The position numbers were made by a program, and so were the translations under genes. 32,340 nucleotides of DNA, from contig NZ_AOMB01000025.1 of assembly GCF_000336675.1 (NCBI RefSeq), positions 27,971 to 60,310 on the forward strand, written 5' to 3'. Positions 14,998-22,990 of this stretch are shown piece after piece (position 1 is the stretch's first letter; each line of letters opens with the position of its first letter). This stretch comes from Halococcus hamelinensis 100A6 (GTDB lineage: Archaea > Halobacteriota > Halobacteria > Halobacteriales > Halococcaceae). The notes under the pieces are model-generated. The model had not been told where the DNA came from. It worked only from the letters and a program-made list of their open reading frames with translations, and made no database searches.

Positions 14998-16293
14998 TCA
15001 CTCGGTGAACGTCCCGGCTTCGAAGGTGAGCGGTTCGAGTGGGCCGACGGAGAGCCGTTCCCGCTCGGCCAGCTCGTCCGCGACCGGTTCCGAGACGACG
15101 AGCGTGTCCGGCTCCATGGTGTTCTCGATCCGAGCCACCCGGAGGTCGCCCGGGTCGGCAACCCCCGTGGTCGAACAGGCGAGGGTCAGGGCCGTCAGGT
15201 CGTCCGGAACCACGAACGGAAGTCGTGCCCGGGTGGGTTCGCCGCTGGTCACGATGTTGGTGTACAGGTCCTCGAGGTCGAGCGCCTCGACGGCGTCCCG
15301 GTGGGCGAAGTCGGCGAGCCCGATCCCGAGCCCGTTGCCGTGTGAGGCCGGCGTGATCGTGCGAACGTAGATCCGGGTGATACTCGGGGTTTCGGGTTCG
15401 CTCTCGCCGTGAAAGCGCACCCGACCGACCACGTTGGTGTCCATCCCGGTCCCCGAGACGTCCTTCCCGATCTCGTCGAGGACCAACAGGTCGAGGTCGT
15501 CGACCGGAAGCATCGGGAGTTCCTCGCGAGCGCGCTCGAGCAGTTCGGGCTCGCGGTTGGGGATCCGGTCCGGAGGCACGCCCTCGACGACCGTCGCCCG
15601 GTCGGCGGCGTTCTCGACCAGCGCGACCCCGCCGACGACGCACTCGTCGACGATCGCCCGGGCGCGCTCCTCGATGACGTCGCTGAAGTCCGCGGCGAGA
15701 CCCGCGTTGTGGAGCGACTCCGCGCCGCGTCGCTTCCCGAGCCCGATTACCGCCATCTTACAGAGCCCGCTCTCGACGGGCCCGTGGAAGTCGGTGTGGG
15801 GTTTGACGCGGTTCGCGAGCACGACCCCGTCGGCAGCCAGCGCGTCGTCGGCGACGTAGACCGGACGGCCAAGGGAGTCCTCGCCGATTTCGGAGACCTC
15901 CATCGACGACCGGATCGGACAGCCGAGGCGGTCCTCGGTGACCCCGAGCGTTTCGAGCGTCTCGCGCTGGCCGTCGGCGGTCGCGCCGCCGTGTGACCCC
16001 ATCGCCGGCATCACGAACGGCTCGAACTCCCGGCGACCGAGCCCGTCGACGATCCCCGAGAGCAGGGCGGGCATGTCGTGGACCCCACGACTCCCCGCCG
16101 TGACCGCGATCTCCGCACCCGGTGCCAGCGAATCGAGGGCGAGGTCTCCCACCGCCTCCCGGCCCGCGGCTTCGACGTCGTCGATCGAATCGAGGTCGCG
16201 TTCGCGCCGAACGCGGGCGAAGCGGGGGAGGTCATCGCGCGTCACGTCGTTGGCCGCCCGCAGCGTTTCGGCGTCGGGAAAGTCGAGGTTCAC
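14998..16293 (-). CDS. LarA-like (lactate racemase domain) protein
   Basis: A 431-residue member of the LarA/DUF2088 superfamily. Conserved stretches are VTAGSRGVHDM (64-74), MPAMGSHGGAT (95-105), NRVKPHTDFHG (161-171) and GLCKMAVIGLGKRRGA (176-191). The last two carry His and Lys residues in the right area for the nickel-pincer cofactor site of LarA, although exact equivalence needs an alignment. Bona fide LarA racemises lactate; relatives epimerise other 2-hydroxy acids. Its ATG overlaps the PdxA2 stop by four bases (ATGA), so it is the last gene of a coupled operon with a sugar-acid kinase and dehydrogenase. This suggests a 2-hydroxy-acid (aldonate) epimerase. No larB, larC or larE cofactor genes are in the window. 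Confidence 0.85.
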   Translation of the reverse strand: MNLDFPDAETLRAANDVTRDDLPRFARVRRERDLDSIDDVEAAGREAVGDLALDSLAPGAEIAVTAGSRGVHDMPALLSGIVDGLGRREFEPFVMPAMGSHGGATADGQRETLETLGVTEDRLGCPIRSSMEVSEIGEDSLGRPVYVADDALAADGVVLANRVKPHTDFHGPVESGLCKMAVIGLGKRRGAESLHNAGLAADFSDVIEERARAIVDECVVGGVALVENAADRATVVEGVPPDRIPNREPELLERAREELPMLPVDDLDLLVLDEIGKDVSGTGMDTNVVGRVRFHGESEPETPSITRIYVRTITPASHGNGLGIGLADFAHRDAVEALDLEDLYTNIVTSGEPTRARLPFVVPDDLTALTLACSTTGVADPGDLRVARIENTMEPDTLVVSEPVADELAERERLSVGPLEPLTFEAGTFTE

Positions 16294-17318
16294 GCGGGTT
16301 CACCTCGACGTTCGGCACGACCTCGTCCACTCGCCATCTCGGCGGCCACCCCCACCGCATCGACCAGGCTCGCCTCGCTCGCGACCCCGTCGCCCGCGAT
16401 ATCGAACGCGGTGCCGTGGTCGACGCTGGTGCGCACGATGGGGAGGCCGATGGTGACGTTGACCCCGCTCACCGCGCCATCCCCCTGAAAGCCGAGCATC
16501 TTGATCGGGATGTGCCCCTGGTCGTGATACATCGAGACGACACAGTCGGCGGCACCACGGGCGGCCCGAACGTAGACCGTATCCGGCGACTCCGGGCCGA
16601 ACACGTCGATTCCTTCCTCGCGGGCGCGGGAGACGGCGGGTTCGATCTCGAGTTCTTCAGTCTCGCCGAGCAATCCGCCGTCGCTGGCGTGGGGGTTGAG
16701 CCCCGCCACCGCGACGGTGGGGTCGTCGACCCCGAGGTCCGAGAGCGCCGCGTCGGTCACCCGGATCGTCTCCAGCACCGCGGTCTCGGTGACGAGGTCG
16801 CAGGCCTCGGAGAGCGGGACGTGAGTGCTGACGTGGCTCACCCGGAGGTCCGCTTCGATCAGCATCATCGAGTAGTTCTCGGTGTCGGTGGCGTCGGCGA
16901 GCAACCCGGTGTGGCCGGCGTGCTCGCTCCCCGCGAGCGCGGTCGCCTGTTTGTTGATCGGTGCCGTCGTCATCGCGTCGATCGAGTCATCCAGCGCGAG
17001 TTCGATCGCGCGTTCGACGTACGCGAGGCTGGCTCGCCCGTAGGACTCCCGGACCACGCCCCGATCGAGATCCGCGACGTTGTCGAGGTCGATGACGGGG
17101 ATCCGGTCGGCGGTGAAGGCGGCATCCCCCGGCGTGTCGACGCGTTCGATGCCGAGGTCCGACTCACAGACGCGACACGCCGCTTCGAGCACGCTCGCGT
17201 CGCCGATCACGAGGGGGTCCGCCACCTCCCGCAGCGCGCGATAGCCCGTGACGAGTATCTCCGGGCCGATTCCGGCCGGGTCACCCATCGTGACCCCGAC
17301 CGTGGGTCGGTCAGTCAT
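16290..17318 (-). CDS. pdxA2: PdxA2-type 4-phospho-sugar-acid dehydrogenase
   Basis: A 342-residue NAD-dependent decarboxylating dehydrogenase of the PdxA family. Motifs in order: GDPAGIGPE (12-20), TTAPINKQ (117-124), GHTGLLAD, STHVPLSEAC with H166, GLNPHASDGG with H210, MYHDQGHIPIK with H265, and TSVDHGTAFDIAG with H301. H166, H210 and H265 match the metal ligands His166, His211 and His266 of E. coli PdxA almost exactly. Since it lies in an operon with a DUF1537 kinase, the PdxA2 role is likelier than vitamin B6 synthesis: oxidation of 4-phospho-threonate or -erythronate to dihydroxyacetone phosphate and CO2. The start is taken at the ATG overlapping the kinase stop by 8 bases; an ATG three codons earlier (17327) is also possible. 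Confidence 0.9.
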   Translation of the reverse strand: MTDRPTVGVTMGDPAGIGPEILVTGYRALREVADPLVIGDASVLEAACRVCESDLGIERVDTPGDAAFTADRIPVIDLDNVADLDRGVVRESYGRASLAYVERAIELALDDSIDAMTTAPINKQATALAGSEHAGHTGLLADATDTENYSMMLIEADLRVSHVSTHVPLSEACDLVTETAVLETIRVTDAALSDLGVDDPTVAVAGLNPHASDGGLLGETEELEIEPAVSRAREEGIDVFGPESPDTVYVRAARGAADCVVSMYHDQGHIPIKMLGFQGDGAVSGVNVTIGLPIVRTSVDHGTAFDIAGDGVASEASLVDAVGVAAEMASGRGRAERRGEPA

Positions 17319-18567
17319 CGTCGCCACGGAGGGATTCCAGACAGTTAATCACTGTCGACGGGGAGCCGAACCCACCGGCCTTCGTGACGACCGGCAGCCC
17401 GTCGGCGGGGCCGCCCGCGATCCGGCTCCGCGGGATCCCGGTCTCGACTGCCTCACCCGAGAGCACGAGTGCCGCCGCATCGAGCGCGTCGAGCACTGCC
17501 ATCGCCACGTCGCCGCCGGTGACGAACAGCCCGCTCGCGCACTCGATGGCTCGGCGGGCGCTCCCGGCGAGCGCACACGTAACCCTATCACGGACCTCGG
17601 ACTCGGTGAGGTCGGCCTCATGGCCGAGCGCGAGCGTTTGCTCGACCGCCGAGCGATCGCGGGCGGCGGTGACGACCGTCGACTCGCCGTTCGCGAGTCG
17701 CTCCACAGCGCGCTCGCCAATCCGAAAACCTGCTTGGTCGGGGTCGGCGAGCAGCGTTTCGGGGTCGAACGAAAGCACTTGGTCGTCGGGCAGCGCGGCC
17801 AACTGCCGGAGGGTCGTCTCGCTGACGCTGCCGACGATCCCGAGTGCGCCGCCGGTTGGTGGTTCGGTCGCTGGTGATTCGTGGACTAACTCGCCCGGGC
17901 CATCCGGCACCACGACCGCCTCCGCGAGCCCCGCGCTCCCGACGTAGACGACGCGCTCGTCGAGCGACGCGCCCGCGCGAGCGATGGTCGCGAGATGGCG
18001 CTGATGGGTCACGTCACAGACCACGAACGCCCGGTCGGGTTCGACCGCCGCAAACGCCTCGGCGACCGCTTCCGTGCCGCTCGCGACCGTCCCGATGTCG
18101 AGGTGGACCACCGGATACGCCGAACCCGAAAACAGCGTGGGAAGGTGTGTCGTCGTCGGGCCGTTGGCGTCGTCCGCGTACTCGGTGTCGGTGAGGAGTC
18201 GGCCGTCGACGAGGTGCTGGCCACCGGCAGTGACGCGTCCGAGTTCGGGCGCTGCAGGCGCGACGATCCCGAACCGTGCGTCCGTCGCGTCCATGATGGC
18301 GTCCGCCTCGGCGACGACGTTTCCGCGGAGCGTCGAATCGACCTTGTCGTAGACCACTCCATCGAAGCCGTCGACCGCCTCCGTGACTCGTTCGGCGGCG
18401 GTCCGCGGGTCGGCGTACCGCGAGTCGGTGTTGACCACGCGGACGGTCGAGTCGGCGGCGGACTCGGGTCGGACCGCCACGCGGGTCGCCGCACCGCGGA
18501 CCGCGAAGCTGTGACCGGTGTCGGTCGCCCCGGTGAGGTCGTCGGCGACGACCGTGACGCGTGGCAT
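17311..18567 (-). CDS. Four-carbon acid sugar kinase (DUF1537 family)
   Basis: A 418-residue kinase of the OtnK/DtnK/LtnK family, phosphorylating threonate, erythronate or a similar four-carbon sugar acid with ATP. The N-terminal substrate domain begins VVADDLTGATDTGHSFAVRG (6-25), the family hallmark. The C-terminal nucleotide domain carries TGGDVA (350-355), LSGEAVETGIP and LPVVTKAGGFG (391-401). It is the first gene of the operon with pdxA2 and the LarA-like gene, overlapping pdxA2 by eight bases. A box A (AATACTTT on the minus strand, 18590-18600) lies about 28 bases upstream. Which stereoisomer it uses cannot be read from sequence. Confidence 0.92.
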   Translation of the reverse strand: MPRVTVVADDLTGATDTGHSFAVRGAATRVAVRPESAADSTVRVVNTDSRYADPRTAAERVTEAVDGFDGVVYDKVDSTLRGNVVAEADAIMDATDARFGIVAPAAPELGRVTAGGQHLVDGRLLTDTEYADDANGPTTTHLPTLFSGSAYPVVHLDIGTVASGTEAVAEAFAAVEPDRAFVVCDVTHQRHLATIARAGASLDERVVYVGSAGLAEAVVVPDGPGELVHESPATEPPTGGALGIVGSVSETTLRQLAALPDDQVLSFDPETLLADPDQAGFRIGERAVERLANGESTVVTAARDRSAVEQTLALGHEADLTESEVRDRVTCALAGSARRAIECASGLFVTGGDVAMAVLDALDAAALVLSGEAVETGIPRSRIAGGPADGLPVVTKAGGFGSPSTVINCLESLRGDDD

Positions 18568-18589
18568 AGCCCCGTTTCGTAATGGAAGC

Positions 18590-18618
18590 TAAAGTATTCG
18601 GAGGGAGCAAACATTCAT
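18590..18618. promoter_or_regulatory. Divergent promoter pair, sugar-acid operon and SDR gene
   Basis: Minus-strand AATACTTT at 18590-18600 serves the kinase operon (start 18567). Plus-strand AACATTCAT at 18610-18618 is about 28 bases before the SDR start at 18643. The 75-base gap holds both, so a single regulator could control both sides. Confidence 0.5.
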
Positions 18619-18642
18619 GACACGAGCCGGGGTTCGCGTAGT

Positions 18643-19479
18643 ATGGACGTCCTCATCACGGGTGCGGGCGGTGTCGTCGGCGGTGCGATCCTCGAGCACC
18701 TGGGCGAGGATCCGGCGTACTCGTTCACGTGTCTCGACACGGACCCGCTGCCCGACCGTGAGACGGTCGTCGCCGACGTGACCGACTACGAAGCGATCCG
18801 ACCCGCCTTCGAGGGCCACGACGCGGTGGTTCACCTCGCCCTGGTCCCGGGAACCGGTGGAGCCAGCGATCGCGGGCTTGGGTGGTCTGACCCCCTTGCA
18901 GCGAATCTCCGTGGGATCAACAACGTCTACGAGGCAGCCGTCGAGGCCGACCTCGATAGTATCGTCTTCGCCTCGTCGAATCACGCGGTCGGGATGGTCG
19001 AGGTACGGAACGCACCCGAGATCTACACCTCGGACGCCGGCGTGACGGCCGACGAAACCGAGCCACATCGACCGGACTCCGCGTACGGACTCACGAAGTC
19101 GTACGGGGAGGACCTGGGTCGCCTCGCCGCGGAGGCACACGACGTTCGCTTCTATGGGCTCCGCATCGGTGCGTGTCGCGGGCCCGAGTACGACCACCCG
19201 TACGGCGATGCCGAACGCGGCGTCGACGATGGAACCGTCGAACGGGGGAGCGACGAGTACGACGAGCAGGTCGCCCGGATGAAGGGCCTCTGGCACTCCC
19301 GGCGTGACCTCGCGCATCTCGTCGAGTGCTGCCTCCGGGACGACACGGTCGAGTGGGACCACTTCTACGGCGTGAGCGCGAACGACCGCCGGTGGCTCGA
19401 CGACCTCGACCACGCCCGTGAGACGGTCGGCTACGAACCGCAGGACGACGGCGAGGAGTGGAGTTCCCCGCCCGAATAG
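18643..19479 (+). CDS. NAD-dependent SDR, Azf/uronate-dehydrogenase-like
   Basis: A 278-residue extended short-chain dehydrogenase. The nucleotide motif is GAGGVVG (7-13) and the D-V after VVA (DVT, 45-47) is the usual adenine contact. The active site is S111/S112 in FASSNHAVGM with Y148 and K152 in SAYGLTKSYGE. FASSNH and SAYGLTK resemble uronate dehydrogenases and the haloarchaeal glucose-6-phosphate dehydrogenase Azf, both of which oxidise the anomeric carbon of a sugar to a lactone. It is divergent from the kinase-pdxA2-LarA operon, fitting a step that makes a sugar acid feeding that pathway. The exact sugar is unknown; a nucleotide-sugar epimerase is the main alternative. Confidence 0.85.
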   Translation: MDVLITGAGGVVGGAILEHLGEDPAYSFTCLDTDPLPDRETVVADVTDYEAIRPAFEGHDAVVHLALVPGTGGASDRGLGWSDPLAANLRGINNVYEAAVEADLDSIVFASSNHAVGMVEVRNAPEIYTSDAGVTADETEPHRPDSAYGLTKSYGEDLGRLAAEAHDVRFYGLRIGACRGPEYDHPYGDAERGVDDGTVERGSDEYDEQVARMKGLWHSRRDLAHLVECCLRDDTVEWDHFYGVSANDRRWLDDLDHARETVGYEPQDDGEEWSSPPE

Positions 19480-19647
19480 CGCCGGCCTCTCGAAAGCTCA
19501 GAAGTAACCCAGGCTCTGACCCGATCGAGGTCATCCGTCGGGGTCGGTCACGCCACGCTCGCTTCCGGTTTCGAACCTCGTGGGTGCGGCCGTTGAAGTT
19601 CTCCTTATTCTGGAGGATGGATCTCGCGCCTGCCCTTCACGAAAGAG
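19480..19647. other. Intergenic region
   Basis: No gene is visible between the SDR stop and the promoter of the selenium-binding-protein homologue. The reading frame of the latter is open upstream to 19458, but this part is Arg-rich and precedes its box A. Confidence 0.4.
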
Positions 19648-19656
19648 GATTATGTT
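19648..19656 (+). promoter_or_regulatory. Box A for the SBP56-family gene
   Basis: GATTATGTT predicts a transcript start near 19678-19682. This excludes the long upstream extension and leaves ATG codons at 19698 and 19704. Confidence 0.5.
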
Positions 19657-19703
19657 GCCGCTTTCAGCCACCTGATATCGATGTCCGCCGACAGAGTATG
19701 CGC

Positions 19704-21098
19704 ATGAGTGACGCACGAGGACCGAACGAGACGTCGACGGACGGTGCACAGCCGGGCGGTTCGGAGGGACCGGGCTATACGACCCCACAGGCCGCTATCG
19801 AGGAATCCACACCCGAAAAGGTCGCCTATGTGATGGGCCTCTACGTCGGCACGGACGTCGACGCGCCGGATTTCCTCGGCGTGGTGGACGTCGACCCGGA
19901 TTCGGACACCTACACCGAGGTCATCGACCGCGTCGAGATGCCGAACCGCGGCGACGAACTCCACCACTTCGGCTGGAACGCCTGTTCGTCGTCCTGTCAC
20001 ACGGAGGGCCTCGAACGCCGCCATCTCGTCATCCCCGGCCAGCGCTCCTCGCGGATCCACATCGTGGACACGAACGACCGACGAAACCCCGAACTCACGA
20101 AGGTCATCGAACCCGAGGAGGTGTTCGAACACGACCTCTCAGCCCCACACACCGTCCACTGTATCCCGGATGGAAACATCCTCATCTCGATGCTCGGCGA
20201 CCGGGACGGCGACCTCCCCGGCGGGTTCCTCGCGCTCGACGAGGACTTCGAGGTCGAGGGGCGGTGGGAGCCGCCCGGCGAGATCGAGATGAACTACGAC
20301 TACTGGTACCAGCCACGACACGACGTGATGGTCTCCAGTGAATGGGCCGCGCCCAAGACCTACTATCCGGGATTCGACCTCGACGACGTCGAGGCGGGCA
20401 ACTACGGCCAGCGGATCCACGTCTGGGACTGGGAGGACAGAACCGTCGAACAGACGCTCGACCTCGGTGAGGAGGGACTGATACCCCTCGAAGTCCGCTT
20501 CCTCCACAGCCCCGAGGCCACCCACGGGTACGTCGGGGCGGCGCTCTCCTCGAACGTGTTCCACTTCTACGACGCCGGGGACGAGTGGCGCGCGGAGAGC
20601 GTCATCGACGTCGACGCACGGGAGCACGAGGGCTGGGAGATGCCGGTTCCGGGTCTCGTGACCGACCTCCTCGTCTCGATGGACGACCGGTACCTGTTCT
20701 TCTCGAACTGGCTCCACGGCGACGTCCGAATGTACGACATCTCGGACCCATCGAACCCACGACTCGCGGACCGCATCTGGGCGGGCGGGCACTTCGGTGA
20801 CCCAGCGCCAGTTCAGAACCGTGAACTCGCCGGTGGTCCACAGATGCTCCAACTCAGCCTCGATGGGGAGCGCCTCTACTGGACCACTTCGTTGTTCTCG
20901 AGCTGGGATAACCAGTTCTACCCCGAGGAGGCCGAGCGCGGCTCGGTGATGCTGAAGGCCGACGTGAACCCGCGCCGGGGAACCATGCAGCTCGACGAGG
21001 AGTTCCTCGTGGACTTCGGGGAGCTTCCCACCGGCCCGGCCCGTGCTCACGAGATCCGCTGGCCGGACGGCGACTGTACGAGCGATGTCTGGCAGTAG
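19704..21098 (+). CDS. Selenium-binding protein SBP56 family (methanethiol oxidase-like)
   Basis: A 464-residue beta-propeller protein of the SBP56/SELENBP1 family, which in humans and some bacteria oxidises methanethiol to formaldehyde, sulfide and peroxide. The signature NRGDELHHFGWNACSSSCH (81-99) includes the conserved cysteine pair C94 and C98. Further blocks: SSRIHIVDT, PHTVHCIPDGNILISMLGD, LPGGFLALDEDFEVEGRW, YDYWYQPRHDVMVSSEWAAP, YGQRIHVWDW and FFSNWLHGDVRMYDISDP. Several histidines could bind copper as proposed for the family. The start is after box A; the ATG at 19698 is equally possible. The last 14 bases overlap a ferredoxin gene, so the ferredoxin may be its electron partner. Confidence 0.92.
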   Translation: MSDARGPNETSTDGAQPGGSEGPGYTTPQAAIEESTPEKVAYVMGLYVGTDVDAPDFLGVVDVDPDSDTYTEVIDRVEMPNRGDELHHFGWNACSSSCHTEGLERRHLVIPGQRSSRIHIVDTNDRRNPELTKVIEPEEVFEHDLSAPHTVHCIPDGNILISMLGDRDGDLPGGFLALDEDFEVEGRWEPPGEIEMNYDYWYQPRHDVMVSSEWAAPKTYYPGFDLDDVEAGNYGQRIHVWDWEDRTVEQTLDLGEEGLIPLEVRFLHSPEATHGYVGAALSSNVFHFYDAGDEWRAESVIDVDAREHEGWEMPVPGLVTDLLVSMDDRYLFFSNWLHGDVRMYDISDPSNPRLADRIWAGGHFGDPAPVQNRELAGGPQMLQLSLDGERLYWTTSLFSSWDNQFYPEEAERGSVMLKADVNPRRGTMQLDEEFLVDFGELPTGPARAHEIRWPDGDCTSDVWQ

Positions 21099-21414
21099 CG
21101 TCCACGAGACCGTCCTGTCGTGGTCGGCGGGTCACGAAAGGGTGATCGGGGCCCGTGCGGACGAGTCCGTCCTGAGCGCGGCCGAACGCGCGGACCTGGC
21201 GCTTCCCTTCGGCTGTCGAACCGGCGCGTGTGCCACCTGCACCGGACGGGTCGTCGATGGGCGGATCGAGCATTCGCGCCCGCCACGCGCCCTGAAGGAC
21301 CGCCATCTGGCAGCGGGCTACGTGCTACTGTGTATCGCCGAGCCGCGGTCCGACTGCCGGATCGAGGTGGGTTCGGACGTCCAGACCGAGCTAGTGTCGA
21401 ACCCGTGGAAGTAA
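21085..21414 (+). CDS. 2Fe-2S ferredoxin
   Basis: A 109-residue plant-type [2Fe-2S] ferredoxin. Cluster cysteines are C44-x4-C49-x2-C52 and C83 (GYVLLC), the standard spacing. The start is taken at the ATG inside the end of the SBP56-family gene, giving a 14-base overlap that implies coupled translation. Unlike the main haloarchaeal ferredoxin it lacks the long acidic insertion and is rather basic and short, so it is probably a dedicated partner. Transfer of electrons to or from the SBP56-family enzyme is an inference from the overlap. Confidence 0.9.
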   Translation: MSGSSVHETVLSWSAGHERVIGARADESVLSAAERADLALPFGCRTGACATCTGRVVDGRIEHSRPPRALKDRHLAAGYVLLCIAEPRSDCRIEVGSDVQTELVSNPWK

Positions 21415-21461
21415 GCGACCGGTCGAACGCCACACGGAACCCGGCGGACGAGGAGTCCGCG

Positions 21462-22058
21462 TCACTCGGTCGACTTCGTGTCGGCACCGACGACCGTGTT
21501 CTCCCGCAGGTCCGCCTCGATCTCCTCTAGGGAACGGTCCATCGTCTCCGGGACTCGGGCGTAGACGAAGACGAACGCGAGAACCGAGAAGACCCCGAGT
21601 ATCCAGAACGAGAACGCCTCCCCGATCAGGTCGATGAGCGGCAGGAAGGTCAGCCCCACGACGAAGTTCGAACCCCAGTTGAAGACGCTCGCCGTCCCCT
21701 CGGCCGTACCGCGGATACGGAGCGGATAGATCTCGGATATCATGAGCCAGAACACCGGACCGAGGCTGATCGCGAAGAAGGCGACGTAGAGGAGCATGCT
21801 TCCGAGGGTGATGTACCCGATCACGCCGGAGAGTCCCGGGAGGAAGAACCCGAGGCCAAGGACCCCGAGCATCACCGCCATTCCGGCGGTCCCGACGAGC
21901 AACAGCGGCCGCCGGCCGACGCGGTCGACGAGCAGTATCGCGACCCCCGTCAGCACCACGTTGACGACCCCGACGCCGACCGTTCCGACGAGGGACGCGA
22001 TGTCGCCGAAGCCGATGTTGCTCAGGATCGTCGGCGCGAAGTAGCGGATCGCGTTGAT
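21462..22058 (-). pseudogene. Truncated sugar-porter-type MFS transporter (C-terminal half only)
   Basis: The minus strand encodes the C-terminal 198 residues of a sugar/H+ symporter of the MFS sugar-porter family. It begins INAIRYFAPTILSNIGF, matching the family block that follows membrane segment 7 (GINAxxYYAP), then VDRVGRRPLLL (the family's RxGRR loop), ISEIYPLRIRGTAEG and VPETMDRSLEEIE near the end. Directly upstream are two stop codons (TGATGA, ending at 22059), and homology stops. The whole N-terminal half with six membrane segments is missing. A GTG at 21959 could start a 165-residue product, but it would lack the N-terminal bundle. It is most likely a remnant left by a deletion or rearrangement. 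Confidence 0.85.
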
Positions 22059-22073
22059 TCATCAAACTCTACA

Positions 22074-22106
22074 ATCCCGCTCACGCTGTACAAGACGGGG
22101 CGGGAT
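22074..22106. terminator. Inverted repeat after the DUF2171-like gene
   Basis: ATCCCGC (22074-22080) and GCGGGAT (22100-22106) form a 7-bp stem with a 19-base loop. It lies about 20 bases past the stop of the leftward small gene and may stabilise or end that mRNA. There is no T-tract. Confidence 0.3.
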
Positions 22107-22128
22107 CGCAGTCGTCGTCGGCCTCTTC

Positions 22129-22368
22129 TCAGTTGTACTCTTCGAGCCGGATCTCGTCGTCCGTGACGGTTTCGACGGCGTCGTTGTCCAGCTGATAGGT
22201 CTCCTCGTCGGCGTCACCCCAGCCGAGCTCTGCGGCGATCTCGTCGGCGAGTCCGGGATCGGGTTCGACGTGCGCGGTCGAGTTATCGGCGTCGACGACG
22301 GTTCCGACGGTCGTGCCATCGGCGGTTACGACGGTCTTGCCTTCGGTGCTTTCATCAATGGTTACCAT
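22129..22368 (-). CDS. Small acidic PRC-barrel/DUF2171-like protein
   Basis: A 79-residue, strongly acidic soluble protein beginning MVTIDESTEGKTVVTADGTTVGTV. The repeated V-G-x-V strand pattern and the closing DAVETVTDDEIRLEEYN resemble small haloarchaeal PRC-barrel or DUF2171-type proteins that carry PDPGLxxEIxxxLGWGDxDE. I chose the ATG at 22368 because the upstream residues (MPSLRAGG) do not fit the family. The role is unknown; PRC barrels bind RNA or other proteins. It lies between two decayed genes but looks intact. Confidence 0.8.
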   Translation of the reverse strand: MVTIDESTEGKTVVTADGTTVGTVVDADNSTAHVEPDPGLADEIAAELGWGDADEETYQLDNDAVETVTDDEIRLEEYN

Positions 22369-22616
22369 ACCACCCGCCCGTAGGGAGGGCACCCACCAGT
22401 AGGTACTGCCGGCACCTGCCGTTCTCGGGACGAACTGAAAGGCGGCCGGGATAGTGGTCCCGACCGCCCGAGCCCAGAAACGCGTCGCCTAGTACGTGCA
22501 GTCGGCCTATGAGTTATTTGGTTTCATTACTAACAATTTGCTCCTCGGTGCTGAGCGCCGACCGAGAACGACCGAAATCGGGGAAGTAGGCGTACTCGCC
22601 TGCAGCGCAGAAGTGA
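22369..22616. other. Gap without a clear gene
   Basis: This stretch includes a patch of lower GC (22505-22545, TTATTTGG... ATTACTAACAATTTG). An ATG at 22509 opens only a 26-codon frame. No promoter with correct spacing is seen. Confidence 0.35.
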
Positions 22617-22895
22617 GCGGGGACGTTCCGGAGTTTCGGCCCGAGACGAAGATTACAACTCGGTCGGGAACTACCCGTAGGGAAGGATACGGCCTCGCTG
22701 AGAGAGTGGACCGAGATCGAGAGTCCGTGGTTCTACGGGGCGCTCACGTTCGTCACGTGGATAGGCGTCTCGGGGCTCGTGGGACAGCTACTCGGGTTGA
22801 GTCGGGCCGAGGCGGTCGATATCCCGACGGTCTTCTCCGGGCTCGTACTTGCGCTCATGTTCGCTTACCTTCACAGCCGGTCGCTCATCAGGTGA
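22617..22895 (+). pseudogene. Membrane-protein coding remnant without start codon
   Basis: The frame from 22617 to the TGA at 22893-22895 is open, but has no ATG, GTG or TTG at its head. From about 22689 it uses codons typical of the genome and reads TASLREWTEIESPWFYGA and onwards, with two hydrophobic stretches (ALTFVTWIGVSGLVGQLLGL and IPTVFSGLVLALMFAYLH). It looks like a small two-helix membrane protein that lost its start, or one with a frameshift near 22680. An overlapping longer frame (22496-23431) has Arg-rich content and was not accepted. The family is not recognised. Confidence 0.5.
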
Positions 22896-22990
22896 CTGTA
22901 AAGACGCTCTCGGGGCCAAATTCCATACGAAAGCATTGCGCACTCCGGTCGATACCCCGAGCCCCGCTCGCTCCCGACCGAGACGCGCGC

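Noticed and set aside
15409-15996. Plus-strand frame inside the LarA-like gene, and the 16122-17348 frame inside pdxA2
   Set aside because: Antisense shadows; the minus-strand proteins show full family motifs.
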